A stretch of 64,000 nt of DNA from Streptomyces luomodiensis. Lineage in GTDB: Bacteria > Actinomycetota > Actinomycetes > Streptomycetales > Streptomycetaceae. Positions 32,620 through 60,159 of the stretch are shown here, one piece after another. The notes beneath the pieces are model-generated. The model did not search any database and was not told where the DNA came from. It saw only the letters and a program-made list of their open reading frames with translations. A program made the position numbers and the translations under genes. Where the stretch lies: positions 9,176,001 through 9,240,000 of the forward strand of contig NZ_CP117522.1 of assembly GCF_031679605.1 (NCBI RefSeq), given 5' to 3'. Within the stretch, counting starts at the first letter, position 1. Every line of letters starts with the position of its first letter.

Positions 32620-33876
32620 GTGACCGTGACGGATGAGAAGTCCGCGGAGACAGCCAGGCTGCACGCGAAATACCTGAGCCGGGGCCGGGCGAAGATCGCC
32701 GGTATGCTCGGCGGCCAGATCGAGGAGAGCTCCGCCGGTTCGTACATCCACACCTCGGCGGGAGAGAAGTACCTCAACTGCGCCGGCTACGGGGTCATGC
32801 TGCTCGGGGCGACCCACCCGGATGTGGTCGAGGCCGTCGTCGAGCAGGTCAGGCGGCATCCGATCTCCTCCCGGGTGTTCTTCGACGACGTGACCTCCCG
32901 CGCCGCCCAGGCGCTCGCCGAGGTCTGTCCGGGCGAGCTGGAGAAGGTCTTCTTCTGCGGCTCCGGCGCCGAGGCCGTGGAAACGGCACTCAAGCTGGCC
33001 CGGGTGAACGGGCACAAACGCACGGTCACCACGCGGAACGGTTACCACGGCAGGACGATGGGAGCGTTGAGCGTCAGCGCCAAGCGCCGCTACCAGGAGC
33101 CCTTCGAACCGCTGATACCCGATGTCGTCGAGATCCCGTTCGGGGACGCGAACGCCCTGCGCGCGGCGCTGCGCGACGCCGAGCCGTCGTGCTTCATCGT
33201 CGAACCGATCCAGGGCGAGGCGGGCGTCGTGATCCCGGACGACGACTACCTCCCCGAGGTGTCGCGGATCTGCCAGGAACACGACTGCTTCCTCATCGTC
33301 GACGAGGTCCTGACCGGCATGGGCCGCACCGGCACCTGGTGGGCCATCAGCGAACTGCCGGTCCAACCCGACGTCATGCTGGTCGGAAAGGGCCTGTCCG
33401 GCGGTGTGGTACCGGTCTCGGCCGCGGTCGCCACGCCCACCGCGTACGCGCCGTTCGACAAGGACCCGATCCTGCACGCCTCCACGTTCGGCGGGTCGCC
33501 CATCCAGACCGCGGCGGTGCTGGCCGCCATCGAGGCGACCAAGACACATGACGTCCTCGGCGCGGCCGGCACGATCGGCGAGCGCCTCCTGCGGACCCTG
33601 CGCACAGCGGCGCAGGCCGCGCCCCCGGGCTCGATCAGGGAGGTACGGGGCAAGGGGCTGCTGCTCGGCGTCGAATTCGAGGACCCGGGCTCGTCCGCCG
33701 AGCTGATGCTCCACCTGCTGGACCGGGGCGTGCTCATCAACCACTCGGTGAACAATCCGCACGTGGTGCGGTTCACGCCGCCGGCCCTGATGTCCGAGGA
33801 CGAGGTGGACACGCTCGAAGTGGCGATGGAGGACTCGTTCCGGCAGCTCGGAAAGCTGTCGGTGGGGCGCCGGTGA
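32620..33876 (+). CDS. Class III (omega) aminotransferase, PLP-dependent
   Basis: 418 residues from GTG 32620. The PLP lysine is Lys257 in LVGKGLSGGVVP; the PLP-phosphate loop is FCGSGAEAVETALKLAR; the cofactor aspartate lies in FLIVDEVLTGMGRTG; NGYHGRTMGALS is the substrate loop. Class III enzymes typically transfer amino groups to terminal aldehydes or ketones. Placed between an ALDH-fold enzyme and an FAAL-PKS, it probably makes a terminal amine on the chain, comparable to TamH in tambjamine biosynthesis. This comparison is inference. Confidence 0.92.
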   Translation: MTVTDEKSAETARLHAKYLSRGRAKIAGMLGGQIEESSAGSYIHTSAGEKYLNCAGYGVMLLGATHPDVVEAVVEQVRRHPISSRVFFDDVTSRAAQALAEVCPGELEKVFFCGSGAEAVETALKLARVNGHKRTVTTRNGYHGRTMGALSVSAKRRYQEPFEPLIPDVVEIPFGDANALRAALRDAEPSCFIVEPIQGEAGVVIPDDDYLPEVSRICQEHDCFLIVDEVLTGMGRTGTWWAISELPVQPDVMLVGKGLSGGVVPVSAAVATPTAYAPFDKDPILHASTFGGSPIQTAAVLAAIEATKTHDVLGAAGTIGERLLRTLRTAAQAAPPGSIREVRGKGLLLGVEFEDPGSSAELMLHLLDRGVLINHSVNNPHVVRFTPPALMSEDEVDTLEVAMEDSFRQLGKLSVGRR

Positions 33877-33918
33877 CCGTCCGGTGAGCTGGTGGCAGAT
33901 CGACACGGGGAAGGCGAC

Positions 33919-34383
33919 ATGAAGACCGTACACGTCGACCAGATGGTCGTCGGATGGGACCGGTTCGCGATTTACGAGAAGCTCAAGGACGGCGAGAGCT
34001 ACAAACAGCACGCCCCGGAGCATGTGAAATCGGTCCTGATGGAATCCACCGACGATCCCCACACCATGCTCTCGCACTGGGAGCTGTACTTCCGCAACGG
34101 CCTGCTGGAGTGGTCCGAGCGGGATCACTACGACGAGGAGAACACCACTCTCCGGTTCGAGCAGGTCGACGGCGACTTCGACGAGTTCCACGGCAGTTGG
34201 GAAGTCTCTCCGGTGCCGGACCCCGCCGGGGAGCCGACGGTTCGCGTCCGGTTCACCGCCACGTTCGACTTCGGTGTGCCCAGCGTCGAGGCCATGATCG
34301 AGCCGGTGGCCGCGAAACTCCTCGAGGAATCCGTGAGCCGGATCATCACCGAGCTGTTCAGCGGCAGCGGGTCAGCGGTGTGA
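33919..34383 (+). CDS. SRPBCC-family (START-like) protein
   Basis: 154 residues from ATG 33919, with GGGGAAGG upstream. A helix-grip fold is suggested by the two-part plan: [36 protein letters not shown], then a long C-terminal helix ([19 protein letters not shown]). Polyketide cyclases, aromatases and lipid-binding proteins belong here. It may bind or cyclise the polyketide, or act in off-loading, but no catalytic residue can be assigned. Confidence 0.78.
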   Translation: MKTVHVDQMVVGWDRFAIYEKLKDGESYKQHAPEHVKSVLMESTDDPHTMLSHWELYFRNGLLEWSERDHYDEENTTLRFEQVDGDFDEFHGSWEVSPVPDPAGEPTVRVRFTATFDFGVPSVEAMIEPVAAKLLEESVSRIITELFSGSGSAV

Positions 34384-34468
34384 TCCGGACCCTCGTCGTC
34401 ACCTTGTGCTGAAGTGCCGGCCGGCCCGCACCGGCCGGGGCGCGGTTTTCTGGGGGAAGGTTCAGGCC

Positions 34469-37400
34469 ATGCACGGTTCTTATGTCGATCTGCTCCGCCT
34501 TCGGGAGTCGGAGCAGCCGGAGGCGCACGTCTACCGATTCCTGGAATCCGGCGAGGTCGACGGCGACATCACCGAGATGTCCTATCGAGAGCTGGCGACA
34601 CGTGCGCGTGCCATCGCCGCCACATTGCAGGAGCGCGGATTCGCTGGCCGGCACGCGCTGCTGCTCTATCCGCCGGGCCTGGAGTTCACGGGCGGATTCT
34701 TCGGCTGTCTTTTCGGCGGGGTCGTCGCGGTGCCCGTCCCGCTGCCGGAGTTCCACCAGCTCGACCGCTCCCTGCGCAGGTTGAAGCGGATCATCGCCGA
34801 CGCCGGCATCGCGGTCGTCCTGACCACGCGGCTGGTGGCCGACGGCCTGGCCGCCGTGATCCACGAGATGCCCGAACTCGCCGCCCTGGAGTGGATCGCG
34901 ACCGACGACATCGCCGACGAGCGGCAAACCGCGTGGCGCGACCCGGGCGTCGGCCCGGATTCCACGGCATTCCTCCAGTACACCTCCGGCTCGACGTCGG
35001 AGCCGCGCGGCGTGATCGTCAGCCACCGCAACCTGCTGCACAACCAGCGGGCCACGGCGGAAGGAATGGGACACACCCCCGAACTGGTCGCGTCCTGGGA
35101 GGGCGACCTGATCGGCAGCTGGCTGCCGGTGTACCACGACATGGGCCTGATCGGGCCGGTACTGCACACGGTCTACGTCGGCAGCAGCGCGGTGCTGATG
35201 TCGCCGCTGCACTTCCTCCAGCAGCCCAGGCGCTGGCCGGCGATGGTCTCGGCGTTCGGGGTGCGGTGCAGCGGTGCGCCGAACTTCGGCTACGAGCTCT
35301 GCGTCCGGCGCGCCACCCCGGAGTCCGTGGCGGGCCTGGACCTCAGCCGGTGGCGGGTGGCCGCCAACGGCGCCGAGCCCGTCCGGGCGGGCACCTTGCG
35401 CCGGTTCGCGGACACGTTCGCGCCCGCGGGCTTCCGGCCCGCGTCGCTGTTGCCGGTGTACGGACTGGCCGAGGCGACGCTGACGGTGACCGCCGGCTCC
35501 GGCGGTGGCCTGGACCGGGCGCCCACGATCCTCCGGGCCGGACCCGGACAACCGGAGTGGGTCAGCTCGGGACGGCCCGCCGAGGGGACGACCGTCCTGA
35601 TCGCCGACCCGGAACGGTGCACCGAGTGCCCGGAAGGGACGGTCGGCGAGATCTGGGTGACCGGCGGGAGCGTGGCGGGCGGCTACCACGGCGACGCCGA
35701 GAAGACCAGGGAGACGTTCGACGGCCGGCTCGACGACGGGCGCGGCGGGTTTCTGCGCACCGGCGACCTGGGCTTCCTCCGGGACGGCGAACTGTTCGTG
35801 ACGGGGCGACGCAAGGACCTGCTGATCATCGACGGCAAGAACCACTACCCGCAGGACGTGGAGCTGACCGTGGAGTCCGCGCACCCCGCGGTGCGCGCCG
35901 GCTGCGTGGCGGTGTTCTCGGTCGAGCGTGGGGATGGCGAGGTCGGAGATGGCGGCAATGACGTCGGTGGCGATGGCGACGGTGGCAATGACGGCGGTGG
36001 CAATGACGGCGGTAGCGGTGGCGATGGTGGCGGTGGCGAGGTGCCGGTCGTCGTCGCGGAGGTGAAGACGACCGACCACGCCGAGCTCGACGCGGTCGAG
36101 GACGCCGTCCGAAGCGCCGTCGGCGCGCAGCACGGCCTCGCCGTCCGCGCGGTGGTGCTGATCCCGCCCCGCACGATCTTCAAGACCAGCAGCGGCAAGA
36201 TCCAGCGGCAGGCCACCCGTGCCGCCTATCTGGCCGGGGAACTCACGGCCGTGGAGCGAGCCGCGCCGGACACACCGGTGGAGCAGGCACCGGCAGCGCA
36301 TCATGCAGCAACCCCGGATCAGGCACCGGCAGAGCACACGTCCCCGGCGCCGCCGTCCCGTAACCCCGTGCCCACCGTCGCGTCGATCCGGGACTGGCTC
36401 GTCGCGGCGGTCGCCCGGGACACCGGCACCGACCCGGCGCGGATCGACCTGGACCGGCCGATCGCCGAGTTCGGGCTCGGCTCACGTGGCCTGGTCGAAC
36501 TCACGGTACGGCTGTCCGAGTTCGTCGGCCGGGAGCTGGAACCCAGCCTGGTGTTCGAGCATCCGTCGATTTCGGCGGTGGCGACCGCGCTCGGCACCGC
36601 CGGGACGACGGGTTCGGCCACCGAGCGGGTCCCGGCCGACAGCGAGGTGGCGATCATCTCGATGGCCTGCCGCTTTCCGGGCGGCGCCGACAACCCCGAG
36701 GCGCTCTGGAAACTGCTCGCGGACGGTGTCGACGCCGTCCAGGCCGTGCCGGAGGAGAGGTGGGACACCACCGGACTGCACGACACGGACCCCGACGCGC
36801 CCGGAAAGACCTACACCCTCCAGGGCGGCTTCCTCACCGGCGTCGACCGCTTCGACGCGCCGTTCTTCGGGATCTCCGCGCATGAGGCCGCCGCGATGGA
36901 CCCCCAGCAGCGGTTGCTGCTGCAAGCCTCCTGGGAAGCGATCGAACGCGCGGGCATCGATCCCCGACGCCTGGCCGGCACCGCCACCGGTGTCTACATC
37001 GGGCTGTACGACAGCGGATACCTGGCGGGCGCCGACCTGGACCAGATGAACGGGCACGTCGGCACCGGCAACGCCGGCAGCGTCGCCTCCGGCCGCATCG
37101 CCTACACGCTCGGGCTGCGGGGACCGGCGCTCACGGTCGACACCGCCTGCTCCTCGTCCCTGGTGGCACTGCATCTGGCCGCGCGGGCCGTGGCCGCCGG
37201 TGAGTGCGAGCTCGCCCTCGCCGGCGGTGCCTCCGTCATGGCGACACCGCGTGCCCATGTGGAATTCAGCCGCCTGCGGGGGCTGTCCGCCTCCGGCCGC
37301 TGCCGACCGTTCTCGAACGACGCCGACGGCGTGGTCTGGGCCGAAGGGTGCGGTCTGGTCCTGCTCAAACGGCTCGACGCCGCGCTGCGGGACGGTGACC

Positions 37401-40400
37401 CGGTGCTCGCGGTCGTCTGCGGTTCGGCGGTCAACCAGGACGGACGCAGCCAGGGACTCAGCGCACCGAACGGACTCGCCCAGGAACAGGTGATCCGAGC
37501 GGCCCTCGCCTCCGCCGGCCTGGAGCCGCAGGACATCGACTACGTCGAGACGCACGGCACCGGCACACCGCTCGGCGACCCGATCGAGGCCCGTGCGCTG
37601 GCCAGGGTCTTCGGACCCGGCCGCGCCGCCGACCGGCCGCTCGCGATCGGGTCGCTCAAGTCGAACCTCGGCCACACCCAGGCCGCGGCCGGTATCGGCG
37701 GGGTCATCAAGACCGTACTCGCCCTGCGTCACGAACTGCTGCCCGCGTCGCTGCACGCCGACCACCTGACGCCCCACATCGACTGGGCCACGGCCGGACT
37801 CACGGTGCAGCGCGATCCGGCGCCGTGGCCGTCGGGCCGGGGTACCCGGCGTACCCGGCGTGCCGGGGTCAGCGCGTTCGGTATCAGCGGCACGAACGCC
37901 CATGTGGTGCTGGAGGAGCCGCCGGTCAGGGGCCACCTGCCGACGGACTCGGCAGACTCACCGGACTCGGCCGCCTCGGCGGTGTCGGAGCCGCTGCTCA
38001 TACCGGTCTCCGCCCGTACCCGGACGGCGCTGTCGGGCCAGGCCGAGCGCCTGCTGGCGTTCCTCCAAACCGCTTCCGACGAAACCGCTTCCGACGAAAC
38101 CACGCCCGACGACATCACGTCCCATCTGTCGCTGCCCGCCCTGGCCCGGTCGCTCGCGACGCGACGCACCCACTTCGAACACCGGGCCGTCGTCAGGGCG
38201 CGGACCGCGGACGAACTCCGCGCCGGACTTGCCGGGCTCGCAGGCGGCGATACCGCGCCGAACCTGGTCACCGGCTCCGCCCCGGCGTTGAGCTCCGGCA
38301 AGGTGGCGTTCGTGTTCCCGGGCCAAGGGGCACAGTGGGCGTCCATGGCGCTCGACCTGCTGGCCTGCTCGGCACCGTTCCGGGCCGAGCTCGCCAAGGC
38401 CGACGCCGCGATCCGGCGGTACACCGGCTGGTCCGCCACGGCCGTGCTGCGCGGTGAGGCCGACGCTCCCGAGCTGACCGGGGACGATGTCGTGCAGCCC
38501 GTGCTGTTCGCCGTGATGGTGTCGCTGGCCGCGCACTGGCGGGAGCGCGGAGTGGCTCCGGACGCCGTCATCGGACACAGCCAGGGCGAGATCGCGGCCG
38601 CCTACGTCAGTGGCGCGCTCGGACTGTCCGACGCCGCCGCCGTGGTCGTCCTCCGCAGCCGGGCCCTGCCGCGCATCGCCGGCGCCGGCGCGATGGCGGT
38701 CGTCGGACTGCCCGCCGACGAACTGCGGTCGCGGCTGGGCGGCGCGGTGGCGGTCGCCGCGGTCAACGGACCGAGGACGACGGTGGTCGCCGGCGACCGC
38801 GCCGCGGTGACCGACCTGCTCGCGACGCTGGACGGCGAGCAGGTGTTCCATCGCATGCTCGACGTCGACTACGCCTCGCACACCGAACACGTGGCGTCCC
38901 TGCGCGAGTCGCTGGCGGCCGATCTGGCCGGTATCACCGCCCGGCCCGGCCCGATCGCCTGGTACTCCACGGTGCTGGCCGAGGCGGTGACCGGCGCCGT
39001 ACTCGATGACGGCTACTGGTACCGGAACCTGCGCGAACCGGTGCGGTTCGCCGAGACCGTCACCCGTATGATCGCGGACGGCTACCGGTTCTTCGTCGAG
39101 ATGAGCCCGCATCCGTCGCTCGTCACCGCCGTCCACAGCGTCGCGGAGGACAACGGCCGCGAGGTCGTCGCCGTCGGCTCCCTGCGCCGCGAGGAGGACG
39201 GGCCGGCGTGTCTGGACCGCGCGCAGGCCGAGTTGTACATCGGTGGCCTGGAGCCGGACTGGGCCAGGCTGCTGGGGACGGACGACGGCGGTGGGCGCGG
39301 CGATGCCTTCCCGGACCTCCCCACCTACGCCTGGGACGACCATGCGTACTGGACCACCCCGAGGCCGGGAACCACCGGGCTGCCGGGCTTCGGACGGACC
39401 GGTCACCCGTTCCTCACCACCGTCGTGCCGAATCCGGCGACCGGGGCCGTGACATTGGCCGGTGCGCTGGCGCTGGACCGGCAGCCGTGGCTCGCCGACC
39501 ACGCGGTCGAGGACACGGTGCTGCTTCCCGGCACGGCGTTCGTGGAGCTGGCACTGGTCGCCGGTGACGAAGTCGGCTGTGACGCGGTGCGGGAACTGGT
39601 CATGCGCGAGCCGCTGAGCCTGTCGCCGGGCACCGAGATCGCGCTCCAGGTCGTGGTGGGCCCGTCGGACGACGCGGGCGACAGGCCCGTTTCCATCCAC
39701 GCCTGCGGGGATGGCGAACGGACGTGGACCGAGCACGCGCGCGGGACACTGTCACACGCGGACGACTCCGGCGCCGGAACATCCGGCAGCGAAACCATGG
39801 CGTGGCCGCCCGCCGATGCCGTGGCCGTCGATCTGACCGACGGCTACGAGCGGCTCGCGGCGCTCGGCTACCAGTACGGACCGACGTTCATGGGTTTGCG
39901 TGCGGCGTGGCGGCTCGGCGACGACCTGTATGCCGACGTGGCCCTGCCCGACGACGTTCGGGATTCCGCCACGGCCCACCTGCTGCACCCCGCGCTGTTC
40001 GACGCCGCATTGCACGCGCTGGCGCTCCAGGCCGGTCCGGTGCCGGACGACACCATCCCGCTGCCCTTCTCCTGGTCGCGCGTCACGGTGCGGTCGGCCG
40101 GCGCCGTGGCTCTTCGCGCGCATCTGGCCCCGATCGGCGACGAACAGGTCCGGATCACCCTGACCGAGGCCGACGGTGCGCTGGTGGCACAGGTCGACAC
40201 GCTGGAACTGCGGAAGACGCCGCTGTCCCGGCTCGTGACGCCCACGCGCCCCCATGACTCGTGGTACGTGGTCGACTGGGTCCCGCTGCCCGTGCCGGAC
40301 GAGGCGTACGAGCCGCCGCGATCGCCGAGCGAAACGCCCGCGCTGCTCCTACGCCGCAGCACGGAACCGGAGCCCGCCGATCGCCTGCCGGCCACGGCCG

Positions 40401-42106
40401 AGAGCGAGGTCTCGGCCGTCCTCGACCAGGTCAAGGCGCGACTGGCCGCCGAGGACGACAACGAGCCGCCGTTGGCCGTCGTCACCAGCCAGGCCATCGC
40501 GGTCGACGGGCACGAGACCGACCTGGACCTGTGCCACGCACCGGTGTGGGGCCTCCTCCGGTCCGCCCAGACCGAGCATCCGGGCCGGATCGTGCTGGTC
40601 GACGTGGACGACTGGGCCGACGCGCCGATCGCGATCGCGACCGCGACGGCGGCGGTCAACGACGAGCCACAGCTCGCCTTGCGCCGTGGACGTTTCTTCG
40701 CACCCCGGCTGGCAGCGGCCACCCCGGAGCAGAAAACGGAACAGGCAACGGAACAGCAAACGGGCCAGGGAGGGGAGCAGGGCCAGGGAACGCGGCCACG
40801 GCTCAGTGACGGCACAGTGCTGATCACCGGCGGCACCGGATCGCTCGGCAGCCTGGTCGCCCGACACCTGGTGAGCGCGTACGGGGTACGGAACCTGCTG
40901 CTCGTCAGCAGGCAAGGCCGCTCCGCGGCCGGTGCGGAGGCGCTCGTCACCGAACTGGAGGAGAAGGGCGCCTCGGTACGCGTCGCCGCCTGCGACGCGG
41001 CGGATCGCGCGGCCCTGGCGGCAGTGCTCGACGAGCTCCCCGCGGCACAGCCGTTGACCGCGGTCATCCACACCGCCGGTGTGCTTGCCGACGCCGTGTT
41101 CTTGTCGACCACACCGCGGAACCTCGCCGCGACGTTCCGGGCGAAGGTGGCCACCGCCTGGAACCTGCACGAACTCACCAAGGACCAGAACCTGTCGGCC
41201 TTCGTCCTGTTCTCGTCGGCTGCCGGTGTGCTGGGCTCGCCGGGCCAGGCCGGTTACGCCGCTGCCAACACGTTCCTGGACGCGCTGGCCCAGCACCGGC
41301 GGCACCTCGGACTCCCCGGTTCCTCCCTCGCATGGGGCGTCTGGGAGCAGTCGGACGGAATGACCGCGTCATTGCGGGAAGGCAGGCTGTCCCGGATCGG
41401 CCGCGGTGGCATGATCGCGCTGTCACCGGACCATGGCCTGGCCTTGCTCGACAGCGCACTGTCCACGGAGCCCGTGCTGGCCGTGCCGGCGCGGTTGCGG
41501 CTGGACGCGCTGGCACGGTCGGAGACGATCCCGTCGGTACTGCGTGGGCTGGTGCGTGGCCGAGCGCGTCGGTCGGCGGACGGTGGCCGCGCGGCGCGGT
41601 CGGCGTTGTTGCGGCGGCTGGAGGGGGTGTCCGAGGTCAGGCGGGACGCGGTGGTGCTCGAGCTGGTGCGTACGCACGTCGCGGCCGTGCTCGGGCGTGC
41701 GGGAGCCGAGGACATCGCTCCGGACCGGGCCTTTCAGGACCTCGGTTTCGATTCCCTGACGGCGGTCGAGCTGCGGAACCGGCTCAAGAACGCCACCGGG
41801 CTGACCCTGTCGGCCACAGTGGTCTTCGACTACCCCACGCCCGACGCGCTGGCGAAGTACATCGCGACCAACCTACCCGGCCAGCCCGACGCGCCTGCTG
41901 CGAGCGTTGCGGCGGACTCCGACGTCTGGTCGGTCATCAGAGCCATTCCGCTCGCGGATCTGCGGGATTCCGGACTGCTCGACAAGTTGTTGCTGCTGGC
42001 CGAAGCGTCCGAGGAGCGGCAGGCCAAGGCAAAGGCGAACGACGATCTCATCGACTCCATGGGCGCGGACGATCTGGTGGCGCTCGCCCTGTCCCAGGGG
42101 GAGTGA
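34469..42106 (+). CDS. Type I PKS: FAAL-ACP loading unit plus module 1 (KS-AT-DH-KR-ACP)
   Basis: About 2545 residues from ATG 34469 (GGGGGAAGG 8 bp upstream). Residues 1-590 form a fatty-acyl-AMP ligase ([48 protein letters not shown]) with a Gly/Asp insert at about 488-524. ACP1 carries Ser672 (GLGSRG). KS 726-1150 has Cys894 and THGTGT/NLGHTQ. AT 1278-1575 has Ser1371 in GHSQGE and YASH at 1468-1471, predicting methylmalonyl-CoA. DH 1640-1925 has His1678, but the usual HxxxGxxxxP is [10 protein letters not shown], with Asp for Gly, so activity is doubtful. KR 2111-2365 is B-type-like (GVLADA) with an intact Tyr. ACP2 has Ser2429. The C-terminal 60 residues are a docking domain ending [14 protein letters not shown] fatty or other carboxylic acid is adenylated, loaded on ACP1 and extended once. 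Confidence 0.94.
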   Translation: MHGSYVDLLRLRESEQPEAHVYRFLESGEVDGDITEMSYRELATRARAIAATLQERGFAGRHALLLYPPGLEFTGGFFGCLFGGVVAVPVPLPEFHQLDRSLRRLKRIIADAGIAVVLTTRLVADGLAAVIHEMPELAALEWIATDDIADERQTAWRDPGVGPDSTAFLQYTSGSTSEPRGVIVSHRNLLHNQRATAEGMGHTPELVASWEGDLIGSWLPVYHDMGLIGPVLHTVYVGSSAVLMSPLHFLQQPRRWPAMVSAFGVRCSGAPNFGYELCVRRATPESVAGLDLSRWRVAANGAEPVRAGTLRRFADTFAPAGFRPASLLPVYGLAEATLTVTAGSGGGLDRAPTILRAGPGQPEWVSSGRPAEGTTVLIADPERCTECPEGTVGEIWVTGGSVAGGYHGDAEKTRETFDGRLDDGRGGFLRTGDLGFLRDGELFVTGRRKDLLIIDGKNHYPQDVELTVESAHPAVRAGCVAVFSVERGDGEVGDGGNDVGGDGDGGNDGGGNDGGSGGDGGGGEVPVVVAEVKTTDHAELDAVEDAVRSAVGAQHGLAVRAVVLIPPRTIFKTSSGKIQRQATRAAYLAGELTAVERAAPDTPVEQAPAAHHAATPDQAPAEHTSPAPPSRNPVPTVASIRDWLVAAVARDTGTDPARIDLDRPIAEFGLGSRGLVELTVRLSEFVGRELEPSLVFEHPSISAVATALGTAGTTGSATERVPADSEVAIISMACRFPGGADNPEALWKLLADGVDAVQAVPEERWDTTGLHDTDPDAPGKTYTLQGGFLTGVDRFDAPFFGISAHEAAAMDPQQRLLLQASWEAIERAGIDPRRLAGTATGVYIGLYDSGYLAGADLDQMNGHVGTGNAGSVASGRIAYTLGLRGPALTVDTACSSSLVALHLAARAVAAGECELALAGGASVMATPRAHVEFSRLRGLSASGRCRPFSNDADGVVWAEGCGLVLLKRLDAALRDGDPVLAVVCGSAVNQDGRSQGLSAPNGLAQEQVIRAALASAGLEPQDIDYVETHGTGTPLGDPIEARALARVFGPGRAADRPLAIGSLKSNLGHTQAAAGIGGVIKTVLALRHELLPASLHADHLTPHIDWATAGLTVQRDPAPWPSGRGTRRTRRAGVSAFGISGTNAHVVLEEPPVRGHLPTDSADSPDSAASAVSEPLLIPVSARTRTALSGQAERLLAFLQTASDETASDETTPDDITSHLSLPALARSLATRRTHFEHRAVVRARTADELRAGLAGLAGGDTAPNLVTGSAPALSSGKVAFVFPGQGAQWASMALDLLACSAPFRAELAKADAAIRRYTGWSATAVLRGEADAPELTGDDVVQPVLFAVMVSLAAHWRERGVAPDAVIGHSQGEIAAAYVSGALGLSDAAAVVVLRSRALPRIAGAGAMAVVGLPADELRSRLGGAVAVAAVNGPRTTVVAGDRAAVTDLLATLDGEQVFHRMLDVDYASHTEHVASLRESLAADLAGITARPGPIAWYSTVLAEAVTGAVLDDGYWYRNLREPVRFAETVTRMIADGYRFFVEMSPHPSLVTAVHSVAEDNGREVVAVGSLRREEDGPACLDRAQAELYIGGLEPDWARLLGTDDGGGRGDAFPDLPTYAWDDHAYWTTPRPGTTGLPGFGRTGHPFLTTVVPNPATGAVTLAGALALDRQPWLADHAVEDTVLLPGTAFVELALVAGDEVGCDAVRELVMREPLSLSPGTEIALQVVVGPSDDAGDRPVSIHACGDGERTWTEHARGTLSHADDSGAGTSGSETMAWPPADAVAVDLTDGYERLAALGYQYGPTFMGLRAAWRLGDDLYADVALPDDVRDSATAHLLHPALFDAALHALALQAGPVPDDTIPLPFSWSRVTVRSAGAVALRAHLAPIGDEQVRITLTEADGALVAQVDTLELRKTPLSRLVTPTRPHDSWYVVDWVPLPVPDEAYEPPRSPSETPALLLRRSTEPEPADRLPATAESEVSAVLDQVKARLAAEDDNEPPLAVVTSQAIAVDGHETDLDLCHAPVWGLLRSAQTEHPGRIVLVDVDDWADAPIAIATATAAVNDEPQLALRRGRFFAPRLAAATPEQKTEQATEQQTGQGGEQGQGTRPRLSDGTVLITGGTGSLGSLVARHLVSAYGVRNLLLVSRQGRSAAGAEALVTELEEKGASVRVAACDAADRAALAAVLDELPAAQPLTAVIHTAGVLADAVFLSTTPRNLAATFRAKVATAWNLHELTKDQNLSAFVLFSSAAGVLGSPGQAGYAAANTFLDALAQHRRHLGLPGSSLAWGVWEQSDGMTASLREGRLSRIGRGGMIALSPDHGLALLDSALSTEPVLAVPARLRLDALARSETIPSVLRGLVRGRARRSADGGRAARSALLRRLEGVSEVRRDAVVLELVRTHVAAVLGRAGAEDIAPDRAFQDLGFDSLTAVELRNRLKNATGLTLSATVVFDYPTPDALAKYIATNLPGQPDAPAASVAADSDVWSVIRAIPLADLRDSGLLDKLLLLAEASEERQAKAKANDDLIDSMGADDLVALALSQGE
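35930..36040 (+). repeat. Low-complexity repeat coding a Gly/Asp/Asn linker in the FAAL
   Basis: Degenerate repeats of GGTGGC, GATGGC and AATGACGGC encode a run of Gly, Asp and Asn (starting [14 protein letters not shown]) between VAVFSVER and EVPVVVAEV of the FAAL C-terminal subdomain. Confidence 0.85.
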
Positions 42107-42159
42107 CATGTCGGCTATCCGCGCGCTATCGACCTCGGACAACGTCGGTGGGCCTCTTA

Positions 42160-58862
<16,703 letters not shown>

Positions 58863-58912
58863 CGAGTGGCGACCGCGGGCACGACCGCGCCCGCACGTGT
58901 CCGGTCGGCTCC

Positions 58913-58931
58913 CCGGCGCTGGTTGCGCCGG
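58913..58931. terminator. Weak hairpin between PKS3 and the MDR gene
   Basis: CCGGCGC (58913-58919), TGGTT, GCGCCGG (58925-58931), just before the stop of the convergent MDR gene. A 7-bp stem without U-tract. Confidence 0.35.
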
Positions 58932-58932
58932 C

Positions 58933-59982
58933 TCAGACGGTGACGACGAGCTTCTTCGCGGAGACGCCGTCCCGGAGCTGCCGCAGGGCATCGGGGATGC
59001 GGTCGAGTCCGTGGCCGACGACGGTCGCGTCCGGTGCGGCCTGGTAGACGCCGGTGGCGAGCGCGGTCGGGAGGAAGTCGACGTAGATCGCCGGTCCGAC
59101 CTCGTTGTCCTTCAGGGTGCCGCCCCAGATGCCGCTCACCCGCACTCCGTGTCGCGGCGCCCGCCATCCCTCGATGCGTGCGAGCAGTGCGGGCTGTGCC
59201 GAGGCGACCCGCTTGCTGCCCGTGGTCCGGGCCGCGATCGCGATCGCCTTCCGGAGCGACCCGAATCCGATCGCGAGCGTGCCCGCGAGCGGACTGTCGC
59301 CGATCCGCTCCACGATGTCCTCGACGGCGGTGGGGCTGCGGCGGTCGACCGCCTCGGCTGCGCCCAGCGACCGGACGAAGTCGAAGTTGTGCGGTGACGC
59401 GGTCGTCACGACCCGGTAGCCGGCGTTGCGGGCGAGCTGGATCGCGTTGCTGCCGACGCTCGTCGAACCGCCCCACACGAGCACCGTCTCCGACCGGTCG
59501 ACGGGGTCGGCGCCGGGCATCGCCAGCCCGAGGTGGTCCTGCTGGAACATGCCGGTCGCAGCGGTCGAGAGCGTCAGCGGCAGCACGGCCGCCTGCTCGA
59601 AGGACAGTGAGTCGGGGATGGGGGAGACCATGTGCTCCATGAGCACGACGTAGTGCTGGAAGGCGCCCTCCGCCGCGCGGTTCTGCGACTTCTCGACGCC
59701 GAACGCGTGTCCGAGGACGCGATCGCCCGGTCGCAGCCGCGTCACGCCGGTGCCGACCTCGACAACCTCGCCGGCGACGTCCGAGCCCACGACGGCGGGG
59801 AAGGTCAGCCAGGGCAGGACCACGCGGTACAGGAAGCCCTGCATGCCGTCGATGGGGTTCACGGCGATGGCCCGCGCTCGAACGACGACCTCGCCCGCTG
59901 CCGGTGGCGTGTACGGGGCGGGCCCCACCTCGAAGCGTGCGCCTCGTTTCGGCAGCCACAGGGCGATGTTCTGATCGGTCAT
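58933..59982 (-). CDS. Zinc-binding-type alcohol dehydrogenase family (quinone oxidoreductase-like MDR) protein
   Basis: 349 residues from ATG 59982. The GroES-like N-domain reads PYTPPAAGEVVVRARAIAVN, then FPAVVGSDVAGEVVEVG and GDRVLGHAFG; the Rossmann half has VLVWGGSTSVGSNAIQLARN. Zinc-ligand cysteines are absent, so it is a zinc-free quinone reductase/enoyl reductase-type MDR enzyme. It is on the opposite strand to the PKS genes and has its own operator-overlapped promoter, so it probably is not part of the cluster, although a trans-acting enoyl reductase role cannot be excluded. Confidence 0.85.
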   Translation of the reverse strand: MTDQNIALWLPKRGARFEVGPAPYTPPAAGEVVVRARAIAVNPIDGMQGFLYRVVLPWLTFPAVVGSDVAGEVVEVGTGVTRLRPGDRVLGHAFGVEKSQNRAAEGAFQHYVVLMEHMVSPIPDSLSFEQAAVLPLTLSTAATGMFQQDHLGLAMPGADPVDRSETVLVWGGSTSVGSNAIQLARNAGYRVVTTASPHNFDFVRSLGAAEAVDRRSPTAVEDIVERIGDSPLAGTLAIGFGSLRKAIAIAARTTGSKRVASAQPALLARIEGWRAPRHGVRVSGIWGGTLKDNEVGPAIYVDFLPTALATGVYQAAPDATVVGHGLDRIPDALRQLRDGVSAKKLVVTV

Positions 59983-60047
59983 CTTCGGGTCTCTTTCCGC
60001 TATGTGATCGCTGGGCCGCGTCGTCGCAGCACGCACGCCGCATCCGC

Positions 60048-60076
60048 AGACTAGACACCGTCTAGAAACTAGTCAA
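60048..60076 (-). promoter_or_regulatory. Sigma-70-like promoter overlapped by a palindromic operator
   Basis: On the minus strand TTGACT (60076-60071) and TAGTCT (60053-60048) are separated by exactly 17 bp, upstream of the MDR gene start at 59982. Inside the spacer is a perfect palindrome CTAGAC-ACC-GTCTAG (60051-60065), and an outer pair GACTAG (60049-60054)/CTAGTC (60069-60074) flanks it. A TetR-type repressor bound here would block the promoter; no regulator gene is adjacent. Confidence 0.65.
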
Positions 60077-60159
60077 CGCCTACTTCGAGGTGTGGTGGAG
60101 CCGTGTCCCATCGGCCGCATCGGCCTCTCGCCATCGATACGAACGGCCGTCGGCCTCGC

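Noticed and set aside
31000-34191. Antisense open frame of 1063 codons under the ALDH and aminotransferase genes
   Set aside because: Shadow of high-GC3 genes; plus-strand proteins have complete catalytic motifs and ribosome sites.
34469-36260. PKS1 N-terminal domain as a CoA ligase
   Set aside because: It is fused directly to an ACP and shows the FAAL-type text ([24 protein letters not shown]), so transfer to the ACP is more likely than to CoA.
41332-42159. In-frame upstream extension of PKS2 overlapping the end of PKS1
   Set aside because: The overlap region encodes the KR, ACP and docking tail of PKS1 in the other frame; the extension has no PKS similarity and the docking coiled coil starts near 42178.
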